Shown here in pieces: positions 32,801-41,903 of a stretch of 64,000 nt of DNA. Location: the NCBI GenBank assembly GCA_910574455.1, contig CAJSYZ010000010.1, positions 1 through 64,000 of the forward strand, read 5' to 3'. The notes beneath the pieces were generated by a model. It ran no database searches. It saw nothing but the letters and a program-made list of their open reading frames with translations, and had not been told where the DNA came from. The stretch comes from Trichaptum fuscoviolaceum (lineage: Eukaryota; Basidiomycota; Agaricomycetes; Hymenochaetales; Trichaptaceae). Positions within the stretch are counted from its first letter, which is position 1, and each line of letters opens with the position of its first letter. Both the position numbers and the translations under genes were made by a program.

Positions 32801-33160
32801 GCACGGGGTTGAAATTTAATACTCAGGGTAGTTGGAATTGAATACTACAAGGGGGTTGGATTTCAATGAAATACTTCCGGTGGTTGGATTCAGATAATGC
32901 ACGGGTTGGAATACAATACTACAGGGCGGTTGGAAATTATTACTATGGGGGGTTGGAAATTATTACTCCAGAGGGGTTGGATATATATATCCCATGATGT
33001 TGGGATTTATTACTGAAATCGTCAGATATCATTTCTCCCGGGCGTCAGATTTATATACTTTTATATAGTATGGGGGGTCAGATTTGTATATTACGGGGGG
33101 TCAAATATTATTAAAACAGCCGGTTGGATTTATATACTACGGTGCTGGAATTCCATCTTG
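32770..33160. repeat. Right subterminal array (GGGGTTGGATAT type)
   Basis: Degenerate units such as GGGGGTTGGATTT and GGGGTTGGATATATAT alternating with TACTAC or ATTACT spacers. It is the reverse complement of the left array and ends in the terminal inverted repeat at 33122-33160. Confidence 0.75.
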
Positions 33161-33370
33161 CATAAAAGTCATCAACAGCCGAGGTTGAGAGCCTCGCGAG
33201 ATCTGGCTCCGTAAAGGACTTAGGAAGAAGCATATCATCATTTCATATATTTAATCACGGTCTTGTCACTTGAAAAGTCCTCGAGACAGATTGCAAATTC
33301 AATCCTATAGCCACCTTGGTGTGTACATCCTCAGCAATACCCATGTAGCAAATAACAAACGGGATAGGGG
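33161..33370 (-). pseudogene. DEAH-box helicase fragment, outer copy (5' part)
   Basis: The minus strand reads IAEDVHTKV, then GYRIEFAI, DKTVIKYM, MLLPKSFTEPDLARLSTSAV and DDF, after which the inverted-repeat element begins. At DNA level it matches the inner copy closely (TATTTAATCACGGTCTT is common to both), but this copy has its own stops. The break falls at the position of the DEAH motif. Confidence 0.7.
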
Positions 33371-34079
33371 CTTAAACAATTAAGACCAAAATCAAAAATA
33401 AGTGAAGGACGTAAAACACATATGAGAACCTATTCTTTACAGATAATAACATCCCACAACCAGCTAGTTACTCGCAAAGCCTAAACGTCTCTCAAGATAT
33501 TAACCTTAAGCTATCTATTTCATTTGTGTTATGATTTATTCAGAGCTCCATACAGATACACATATGTCATGTTTATTTAAAATATACAAATGAAGAAATC
33601 ATTCCAGCGTGTGCCCAATGAGACCTTTGAATAGCCTTATTGTCTTTTTCATACAGGACGAAGATATACAACACTTCAAACATCACCTGTATGCAATACA
33701 GCAGGGAGATGACACATACTATGTCAGCAACGGAAGTGATTCCGTCTCTCACAACAAACTTGACCTTCACTTCAGCGGCACGGTTCCAATGAAGACCAAC
33801 ATTCAGACTGTTAACAATCTAACGTATCTTTCTACCATAAAGTAATCAATCCCAACCTTAAATTTCATATAACACTTGACGTTTTTTTCTGCAATATTTG
33901 CTTCAGAAAAACTTGATCTAATGTCAATGGCTGACATGTATAATTTACAGGGATGCTGAACTACATATCTTATCCGACAGCCACATCAATAGCCGACGAG
34001 TCAAGCCAGCCGTCCCCTGGGCACTACCAACCACGAAAAGACCTCTTTGAAGCCTTTATAAGCACCAACGGAGGCGAGG
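33371..34079. other. Intergenic, no supported gene
   Basis: AT-rich; short frames at 33573-33770 (minus) and 33609-33845 (plus) overlap each other and show no domain. Confidence 0.4.
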
Positions 34080-34788
34080 GTGGGTGTGTTGCGAAATATT
34101 TGAGGTCTTCATCATGCGTCGCCGCTGTCTTGAGGCTTGAAGACGTCCTTCATGCCGTGGTTGATGAGGATAAAAAGACACGAGTCACACGACGCGACTT
34201 GATGCGTGACGTACGCGTGCTCCCGCTTGTCACGAGTTGTGTTATGTCTTCGAAGTCCTTCCAATTCGATCTTGCGCTCCTGCACGCTGCCGTCTGTGGT
34301 TGGCTATCTAGAAAGAAAGGCTTCCTCGAAGGATGCTGAAGTGAAGAATTGGACTGGCAGGTTCGTGTGGGAGAAGCCGCCCTTGAGCTCGCTGAAAAGG
34401 TCCTTGCTCAAGAGCGACTTAGGTTGCCGAGGGGCCGACGAGTCAAGCCCAAAACCGAAGAGAGGCGCAGCCTCTGACGAGGAGAAACCTCGGCAAACCC
34501 ACAAGGAAGGCTAGACCGACCGAGGTCTCTATAACCCGTGTAGATAGACAATGAAATGCAATACTCACCTTATTCTACCTCTATTCTACACCACTGATGT
34601 TCGTCGCATCCACTGCGCTTTGATATAGCAGGTGGCATCAGCTGCTTTGAAAGCGCGTAGCGTCCTCTGCTTTGAAAGCGGGTGGCGTCCGCTGGGCAGT
34701 CAAGGCTGCATACTGGGAATGTCCACTATCTAACAATGATTCGGGTGGCACGAGTAAGGCCTCGTCCGAATGGGCTTGTTATAGCGAG
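34080..34788 (+). repeat. Repeat C, copy 2 (block order R-P-Q)
   Basis: R (34105-34250), P (34265-34600) and Q (34620-34785) match the blocks at 17605-18690 but with R moved from last to first. P keeps TAGAAAGAAAGGCTTCCTCG and GGCGCAGCCTCTGACGAGGA exactly. Q is much shorter than in copy 1 and runs into the 43-bp array. Confidence 0.7.
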
Positions 34789-35530
34789 ACCGAGTTCGAC
34801 CATAGATCGTGTGCAATCATGTCAATAGCCGAACGAGTTCGACCATAGATCACACGCAATCATGTCAATAGCCGAGCCAGTTCGACCATAGATCACACGC
34901 AATCATGTCAATAGCCGAGCGAGCTCGACCATAGATCAAGCGCAATCATGTCAATAGCCGAACGAGTTCGACCATAAATCGTGTGCAATCATGTCAATAG
35001 CCGAACGAGTTCGACCATAGATCGTGTGCAATCATGTCAATAGCCGAACGAGTTCGACCATAGATCACACACAATCATGTCAATAGCCGAGCGAGTTCGA
35101 CCATAGATCAAGCGCAACCACTTTAATAGCCGAACGAGTTCGACCATAAATCGTGTGCAATCATGTCAATAGCCGAACGAGTTCGACCATAAATCGTGTG
35201 CAATCATGTCAATAGCCGAACGAGTTCGACCATAGATCACACGCAATCATGTCAATAGCCGAGCGAGTTCGACCATAGATCAAGCGCAACCACTTTAATA
35301 GCCGAACGAGTTCGACCATAAATCGTGTGCAATCATGTCAATAGCCGAGCGAGTTCGACCATAGATCAAGCGCAACCACTTTAATAGCCGAACGAGTTCG
35401 ACCATAGATCGTGTGCAATCATGTCAATAGCCGAACGAGTTCGACCATAGATCACACACAATCATGTCAATAGCCGAGCGAGTTCGACCATAGATCAAGC
35501 GCAACCACTTCAGTAGCCGACCAAGTTCGA
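34789..35530 (+). repeat. 43-bp minisatellite, about 17 units
   Basis: Unit: CGAGTTCGACCATAGATC, a variable 5-mer, CAATCATGTCAATAGCCGAR. The variable 5-mer is GTGTG, CACAC (or CACAY) or AAGCG, and many AAGCG units also carry CAACCACTTTAATAG. The variants recur in a G-C-A order, giving a partial higher-order repeat of about 129 bp. There are no unique spacers, so it is not CRISPR-like. Counted by eye. Confidence 0.9.
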
Positions 35531-35649
35531 CTCTGTATACTGTTTAATATACAATCAAAGATGTCTTCACTTCAAAAAATAATTCACAGCATTACACAAA
35601 CACTGTTTGCATCCCATTAGCAATAGATGGATAAACTACTACAAATTGC

Positions 35650-37290
35650 TGTAGGACTAGCTACATGGATCTTCACAAAGCTCTCCGCCTTCAGCGCCGG
35701 CACAGAACTCTGCCCTAACCTTCAGCTGGTTGAGACCAAACAGTGCAAGGACGACGAGAAGAGGCTGCGTTGAAGGCGATATTGCTTCCTTCATCCCGTT
35801 GGTTATCTCAGCGAGCGCGCCGACAATGAACGACTGCTGATTGAGCGTTTCTTTCCCTACAGGTCGATTGTCAGTCTATGAAAGTAAGAAGGTAAACATG
35901 ACATACATAGAACTTAGAAATAAGAGGGAAGAAGGACTGGAACACCTGCGCAAAGTCGGTGTCAAGCAGCGAGCAACGCAACGAGTTCACCAACGGAAGA
36001 GAACAAAACAAAGTCGTACCCTGCCTGGTTCTGCAGCCGCTCGTTGTCCTCTTCTTGATCCGGGTCTTGCTGGCAAAGCGCCTTATGCTCTAGGATCTGA
36101 ATGGCGATGTTGCATATCTCTTCAAGGTCTTTGACAGCAATTAGCGAAAGTCAACTATTAAGAAGAGATACTTATGGCTTTCGAAGAATGCAGGACCGAC
36201 AGTTTGCGGCACAGCACCTGCTAAGCCGGGCTGTCAGTCCCGCGATTTGCTCAGCTTGTAGAAGATCTTGATGATTTCAAGACGGCAGTAGGTGCTGGCC
36301 CGTCGCGGCAAAAACGGTACCAATGATGTCTGCGGCGATCTCCTTCTCCACAGCGATGGCTGAGTTAACCTCGAAGAGCTTGTCATCGCTGATGGATTCC
36401 TTGTCGTCGTCAACGATCGTCGCGTTCGTGTACTCGGCCTTGATCTTGATAGCGAAAGTTGCGGAATCGCCGGTGGTGAAGAACTCGGTGAAATCCTTTC
36501 TACTACAAGAGATTAAGCAAAGCATGGAAGATCAATTTGAAAGGAACTCACCGGAGCCCAAGGATTTGTCCTGCTTGACGTTCTCCTCTGCAGCAGCGAC
36601 CGCACATCCTAGCTGATGTACGGCGAGAGCCCCACCCTAGCCATCACGCCGAAGACGAGGAATCTGCACTCGCGCAGTCGTGCGTTGCCCGTCTTGATGC
36701 CGTCGAAGATCTGCTACATCTACGAAGTACGGGTGGAATGCCTCCTTTCCTACCACCTCTGCGAACGTGCCCACCGCATCCATAGCAATGCCCCTTAGCT
36801 CCGTCTTCTCGCCCTCGCCAGCCAAGATGAGGAAGTGCTTCAGCTTGTCCATCAGTGGTGCGAAGAACGACAGGAAGTTGCCTCACGACGCGTGCGTGGC
36901 AGTCCCAATTGTGTCGACGGCCTTGACCTTCAGCGGCGCGGTCTCGAGCAGGCCTTGAGGCGCACCATGAGCAGCGCGAGGTAGTCCTCGATGACATCCT
37001 GCAGAATCATGAGCAGCGCGTCGAGCGCAGTGCAGGCCTGGCGCTGTGATGCAGGGTTGGCGAAAAGCACGATGGCGGTGCAGAGGAGAGGAGTGCGGCG
37101 CGCTTGCTGATGTACTCGTCTTCAACTCATTCAAAGAGAGGCTGCTGAGTGCTGGGAAGACTTGAGCGGGCGGGCGGGAGCGACTTTGAGAGGGTGTTGA
37201 TGATGCTCAGCGCAGAACGCGATGGTGCGTCTTCATCAGCGTCGGTCTGCGCCTGACGTGCCATGCGTGATGAGGCTGCTAAGAGCGGCG
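35650..37290 (-). pseudogene. KAP123: Karyopherin Kap123/importin-4 pseudogene, copy A
   Basis: Kap123/importin-4 is a HEAT-repeat nuclear import receptor for ribosomal proteins and histones. The minus strand has APSRSALSIINTLSKSLPPA only in copy B, but copy A has the same region with a 4-bp difference. Then follow LLETAPLKVKAVDTIGTATH (near 36930), LKHFLILAGEGEKTELRG, GIAMDAVGTFAEVVGKEAF (near 36790), EKEIAADIIGTVFAATGQH (near 36330), CQQDPDQEEDNERLQNQAGY (near 36060), TDFAQVFQSFFP (35950) and IVGALAEITNGMKEAISPS (35800). Frameshifts and stops separate the blocks, and intron-like gaps remain (for example around 35870-35920). The first ~350 residues and much of the C-terminus are missing. The segment 35748-37633 is duplicated at 38246-52809. 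Confidence 0.85.
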
Positions 37291-37633
37291 AAGACTTGTG
37301 CTGGCGGGAGTGAAGCGACCGTGAGGGGGAAACAGCAGCAGCAACAGCAAGGGAGTGATTCCAAGTAGCGGAATCGATTGCTGTAACTGCTCGATTAGCC
37401 GAGTCATTTCGACACTACCCGAGGGGACACCTACTTGCCGAACGATTTGCCAAGGGAACACCTACTAACCGAGGGACTTGCCAAGGGAACTTTGCTAGCC
37501 GAACGATTTGCCAAGGGAACTCGTACTTGCCGAGTCATTTCACTACCCGAGGCATTTCGAGCTTAGCCGAGTCCTTTTACGGAAAAGCGTGGGAAGTCCC
37601 CAACTCCATGGGGACAGGCTGCACACCTATAGA
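35748..37633 (+). repeat. Segmental duplication, copy A (1886 bp, uninterrupted)
   Basis: Starts AGGACGACGAGAAGAGGCTG and ends CTGCACACCTATAGA. Copy B is 38246-52809 minus its two insertions. The copies are almost identical over the Kap123 pseudogene and the minisatellite behind it. Confidence 0.9.
37388..37575 (+). repeat. Degenerate ~35-bp tandem repeat
   Basis: Units of the form ACTTGCCGAACGATTTGCCA followed by AGGGAACACCT, and variants with GCCGAGTCATTT. The same units flank the solo-LTR-like insertion in copy B (50023-50096 and 52645-52740). Confidence 0.65.
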
Positions 37634-37639
37634 AATATT

Positions 37640-37795
37640 TAAATCAGAGATAAATCGAATATTAGCGTTCATATGAACACTAAAATCACTGATAAATTGA
37701 ATATTAGCGTTCATATGAATACTAATGCCAAGAGTAATAGTGTTCATATGAACACTAATATTCAGATTTAATGCTTATTTTTCTGATTTTAAACT
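37640..37795. repeat. Palindrome-rich inverted repeat
   Basis: Three copies of TTCATATGAA lie within 110 bp. The outer sequences are inverted matches: GAATATTAGCGTTCATATGA on the left and TGTTCATATGAACACTAATA with TTC on the right, flanked by AAATCAGA and TCTGATTT. The region could fold into a long hairpin. Confidence 0.7.
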
Positions 37796-37929
37796 GTAAC
37801 AATGAATGAAGTTGGTTTGTATTTAGCTGAATGCTATTGTGTTTATTAGACAGTGGACTGGTAGAAATATATTCTGATTTATTGCATTTTTTTCCAGATT
37901 TTAACTTAAGTGAAGATATATAATAATAT

Positions 37930-38240
37930 TTAAATCAAGAAAGAAGGTGACCCAGTGACCCACTACTAAAAGAGGAAGGTGACCCAGTGACCCACTACCA
38001 AAGAAGGAAGTTGACCTAGTGACCAAACCAAATAGGAAGGTGACCCACTACCAAAGAAGGAAGGTGACCCAGTGACCTTTTACATACAAGAGGATGACCT
38101 CCCTTAATTAGGAAGGTGACCCACTCTAACTAGGAAGGTGACCCACTTAACACTTCTGCTAACCCTAGTTGCACCGTATATAGGCGGATTAGGAGTGACC
38201 CAGTGACCCACTTACTTACCGGTTAGTATGGAGCGTCATA
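37930..38240 (+). repeat. Tandem GGTGACCCAGTGACCC repeats
   Basis: About ten irregular units, each with AAGGTGACCCAGTGACCC or AAGGTGACCCACT separated by CTACCAAAGAAGGA-type spacers. It fills the gap between duplication copies A and B. Confidence 0.8.
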
Positions 38241-38245
38241 TATAT

Positions 38246-38468
38246 AGGACGACGAGAAGAGGCTGCGTTGAAGGCGATATTGCTTCCTTCATCCCGTTGG
38301 TTATCTCAGCGAGCGCGCCGACAATGAACGACTGCTGATTGAGCGTTTCTTTCCCTACAGGTCGATTGTCAGTCTATGAAAGTAAGAAGGTAAACATGAC
38401 ATACATAGAACTTAGAAATAAGAGGGAAGAAGGACTGGAACACCTGCGCAAAGTCGGTGTCAAGCAGC
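38246..38468 (-). pseudogene. KAP123: Kap123 pseudogene copy B, C-terminal piece
   Basis: Matches 35748-35970 of copy A (the IVGALAEITNGMKEAISPS region) and stops at the target-site duplication GCAGC of the retrotransposon. It resumes at 48593. Confidence 0.85.
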
Positions 38469-39310
38469 TGTCACGACTACACTTTTACCTAACCTTTCCG
38501 AACAGGTACTACAATGTCCGCTCATAGTTCGGCACTCCGACTCGTCTCCACCGAACGGACATCGTGGACAACGCGTGCACGCAGGGATATCAGACTAATA
38601 TCCATCCCGTGCCAACATCCGCCATAGGCCGAACGCCGGACAATACAATTGGATATCCAATATCCAATACTGTCACTAACCTTTCGCACTAGACATCGGA
38701 TCATAGCCGGGCCGACCGCAAACGTATCACCACGTGCATTCCGCACTACAACCGACGTCATAGGGCCCCGCTACGTACCTGACCGGACCGCCGAAACGGA
38801 CCCTTTCTATTCTTTCTATCCTGAACATGCCGCATACATGCGATTGCCTCCGTTGTAACCTTCGGCCTCGCATTTACTCCTTTCCCTTTTCATTCATGCC
38901 TTCAACCCGATCCGGACTACGATCGGACATGCGTTTTATCAACAATGTACAAACAGGTCTCAACTATAAAGTCGATACATGTATCGTAGTATAGCTTCGA
39001 CTCAAATATCACAAGTCCTAGGGTATCAATACGATACTAGGCCGTTGAGCTCCACCAGACCTTCGTCCGACCTTATACTGCGCGATTCGCAGTCGGGATC
39101 GACTTATCCCGGTCCTCTCTTCAGTTTCCGACTCTTACGTCGAACTGCGTTCGACTCTCTCTCTATATCTATTAGGCTCCGTAGCCTTGTCCGTGAGTTC
39201 GTGTTAGCTTAACGAAGCTAACGTTTCTTCCTTTATTAGAGCCACCCCTTCGGTCGTCCGACTTAACAGTCGGTCTTCCGTTTCTCAAAGGTCTGAAGCC
39301 CGGTCTGACA
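38469..39310 (+). repeat. 5' LTR
   Basis: Begins TGTCACGACTACAC and ends GCCCGGTCTGACA. Contains a TATA box at 38965-38970. Confidence 0.97.
38965..38970 (+). promoter_or_regulatory. TATA box in 5' LTR
   Basis: CTATAAAG in the middle of the LTR (equivalent position 48246 in the 3' LTR). It would place the U3/R boundary about 25-35 bp downstream. Inferred from motif only. Confidence 0.5.
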
Positions 39311-39602
39311 GTATATTTGAGTCCTTCCCACACGGACAGGCTCGATGGCTGACGAACTGGAGGTTACGACTATAATCCCCACCAGCCACCACTCCTCCCA
39401 CTCTACACTCTCTTGACATTCGTCGCATTCTCATCACTCCGCCCGCTCTCTTCACTCTAACGGCGGGCAAGAAGTGATACTCCGCGCACTCTCCGCCCCC
39501 GCTCAGACGACACTACAGACTACTCCGCAGGAGCAAGTCGGTGGTCCGCCAGCTACACCACGGACGCCTAGACTCGAAAATCGTGCTCGATTTTTCGAAG
39601 AT

Positions 39603-41903
39603 ATGCGCCCGGGTACCGATCCCAATGCTCAGGCACATTCTCCCTTCTTGCCCGCTCTCGGTAGTGAACATGTCACTCACCGAACTACTGACGAACAAGA
39701 GCGTCGGCGGACTGCGAACCTTGATGCCCTGCGCAATATGACTCCGGATCTGAGGCAATCCGAAACGCGCATACAATCGGTTTTTTCGCAACGACCTCAG
39801 TCCACTCCTACTAACCGTCCCTCCTCTGCCTCTCAAGTCCGACACCCTCGCATGTCGGTTAACATCCCCCAACTTCCCCAGATACCCGAAGTATCAGAGT
39901 CGTCTCGATCCATACAACAAGGCTTTGACACTTCAGTAATCGGCCACTCCGGGACCATCCAACCCCGACATCCAGGTCAACAGTCGTTCAACGCCCAGCC
40001 CGCAGTCGGACAATCGCAACAATACCCCGATCAGCGATACTACCCTTACGGTCCACCCCAGCCGACCGCACCAGGTCAACCCGACCCCGGTTCGTTTACT
40101 AACCAACCTTCTTATCCACAGATCCAACAACCGCAGCAATACCAACAGTTCTCGCAGTCGTACCCATCGCAAGGTTCGACTCAGCAATACGCACAGTCGG
40201 GCCCTTCCCAGGACCAGGTTCAGCTGTTTTCGCAGTCATACCCCTATCAAGGACAGACTCAACCGTCCGACTTCCGCCCTACCACATCTAGGCCGACTTC
40301 TTCGTCCCAGACATTGCCGGGTTATCGCACATATGATACCTCGCAACACCCACCAGGCTTCGTACCCTATGATAAGCTTCCTGCTGACCAGAGATATTAC
40401 CCAGATCGCAAGAGTATCACACCCTTTGCACCCCAGCCTGGTTACGCTCCCCGACCCATGCCGCAGGCACCAATCGAGGATCAACACCATCCTCCTACAA
40501 CGACCGCTCACATCCGCCCCGTCTCGTCTCATCACTCCGACCTTGGCGACATTCAACTTCTGCAACCATCCCCGCAACGCTCTCTTCATGCGGTAACGAG
40601 TACTCTGCCTATGTCCGAAAACGAACTCCGCAGTTCGTCTAGAGCCAGGCCCGCCACTCAACCGACAGCGGCACAGCAACCCTCGTCTATGAGAGATAAC
40701 ACCGTAACCTACTCACAATCTTACCCCGCAGAACAACAGCACCAGTCGCATCACACAAACACTCCGTTCCACGACAATCATCAATCTCGACCCCAGTCCG
40801 CGTACTACGACGGACGTCCGACATTCGCCCAGACTGGCGGACCTCCGAACGGTCCTCCAGGCGGCCCACCCGACGGATCTCCGGACGGCGGACCCCCGAG
40901 GGGCCCAGTACCCTTCTTTCCACACCCACGTCCAGTACCACCACCACCACCACCCCAACAGGAACAGCAGTACGCACAACCGATCTATGTGACTGCACCC
41001 ACTCCACCCCGACGTCCCAGAGCGCCTCGTTATTCTCCACCAGAACCACTCGGTACTCCGAAAGGCAGGGACGGTCGGGAAGCGGTACGTCGTTTCATCA
41101 CTAGTCTTCTTCAAATTTTCTTCGTCGACCCCGAGGCGTTCCCAGACGATCGCACTCAAGTAGCCTACGCAGCGACCAACCTTCGTGAAGGTCCGCTGAC
41201 GTGGTGGGGCGGGATCATATCCCAAGAGCCGGAGAATCCGATGCTGAGCAACTGGGCACTCTTTGTACAAGAGTTGAACCAATGCTTCGGTGATCCGCAA
41301 CTGCAGGCCTCCGCGCAAGATAAAGTGCTTAATGCATATATGCGCGATGACCAGACCATCCAACCCTATAATACCATTTTTGACAGCTACAGTTGGGATT
41401 CCGGCTTCAACGACACCGCCCTCGCCGCTCAGTATTACAAGGGCCTCGCACCACGCATCAAGAATCACCTTGCGATCGTTGGCCGACCACTCCAATACCG
41501 ACTACTTCGCGACAGCGCAATTGCCGCCGACCTTCGGTACTGGCAACGCGAATACGAAAAACGACAGGAGAATCGCTTCTATTCTCGTCGTACTAACCCA
41601 ACTACTCCCTCTTCTAGTACACCTACCCAACGACCCGCCGACAAACCAACCACCGACAACCGCAACAACACTGCAGAACGGGCTCGACGTATGCGAGAGA
41701 ATTTATGTCTCCGCTGCGGCAAACCGGGTCACGTCGCAAAGGATTGTCCGACCAAGGTTGCTATGGGCCGCATGACCATCCAGGTCGGCCCCGAACCAGA
41801 CGACACTTACGTCGACGAGGACATTACCACCGCTATCATTGACGACGATGGCGATGACGATCTCTCACCTGACCCCACCCCTGACGATCCGGAAAACTCC
41901 TGA
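39603..41903 (+). CDS. gag: Retrotransposon Gag polyprotein
   Basis: Gag forms the virus-like particle and binds genomic RNA. The frame has a long Pro/Gln/Ser-rich N-terminal half, a retrotransposon-gag domain around EAFPDDRTQVAYAATNLREG and WALFVQELNQCFGDPQLQ, and a zinc knuckle CLRCGKPGHVAKDC (C-x2-C-x4-H-x4-C) near the C-terminus. 39603 is the first ATG. The same frame is open back to 39417, and an earlier in-frame ATG at 39345 is cut off after 23 codons by TGA at 39414. Composition on both sides of that stop (His/Ser-rich) suggests that gag originally started at 39345 and that this copy has a nonsense mutation. Pol begins in the -1 frame just before the stop. Confidence 0.93.
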   Translation: MRPGTDPNAQAHSPFLPALGSEHVTHRTTDEQERRRTANLDALRNMTPDLRQSETRIQSVFSQRPQSTPTNRPSSASQVRHPRMSVNIPQLPQIPEVSESSRSIQQGFDTSVIGHSGTIQPRHPGQQSFNAQPAVGQSQQYPDQRYYPYGPPQPTAPGQPDPGSFTNQPSYPQIQQPQQYQQFSQSYPSQGSTQQYAQSGPSQDQVQLFSQSYPYQGQTQPSDFRPTTSRPTSSSQTLPGYRTYDTSQHPPGFVPYDKLPADQRYYPDRKSITPFAPQPGYAPRPMPQAPIEDQHHPPTTTAHIRPVSSHHSDLGDIQLLQPSPQRSLHAVTSTLPMSENELRSSSRARPATQPTAAQQPSSMRDNTVTYSQSYPAEQQHQSHHTNTPFHDNHQSRPQSAYYDGRPTFAQTGGPPNGPPGGPPDGSPDGGPPRGPVPFFPHPRPVPPPPPPQQEQQYAQPIYVTAPTPPRRPRAPRYSPPEPLGTPKGRDGREAVRRFITSLLQIFFVDPEAFPDDRTQVAYAATNLREGPLTWWGGIISQEPENPMLSNWALFVQELNQCFGDPQLQASAQDKVLNAYMRDDQTIQPYNTIFDSYSWDSGFNDTALAAQYYKGLAPRIKNHLAIVGRPLQYRLLRDSAIAADLRYWQREYEKRQENRFYSRRTNPTTPSSSTPTQRPADKPTTDNRNNTAERARRMRENLCLRCGKPGHVAKDCPTKVAMGRMTIQVGPEPDDTYVDEDITTAIIDDDGDDDLSPDPTPDDPENS

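Larger units (their letters stand above)
32008..33160. mobile_element. Non-autonomous terminal-inverted-repeat element carrying a helicase fragment
   Basis: The ends are inverted copies. The left end has GGATTCCAGCACCGTAGTAT, and the right end read in reverse has GGAATTCCAGCACCGTAGTA followed by the same ATCCAACC. The 10-bp direct repeat CATAAAAGTC flanks it (31998-32007 and 33161-33170). TSD length and long inverted ends fit Mutator-like elements best; no transposase is encoded. Inside the ends are degenerate arrays in opposite orientation, and between them a helicase fragment. It interrupts a second copy of the same fragment. Confidence 0.75.

Noticed and set aside
34789..35530. CRISPR-like array
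   Set aside because: Units are contiguous with no unique spacers and the genome is eukaryotic; it is a minisatellite.
39311..39375. tRNA primer-binding site after the 5' LTR
   Set aside because: No TGG-type sequence abuts the LTR; a TGGAGGTTACGAC about 45 bp downstream is too far away to accept without tRNA comparison.
40713..41495. 260-codon minus-strand frame inside gag
   Set aside because: Antisense shadow of gag; Trp/Arg/Val-rich with no domain, produced by gag codon use.
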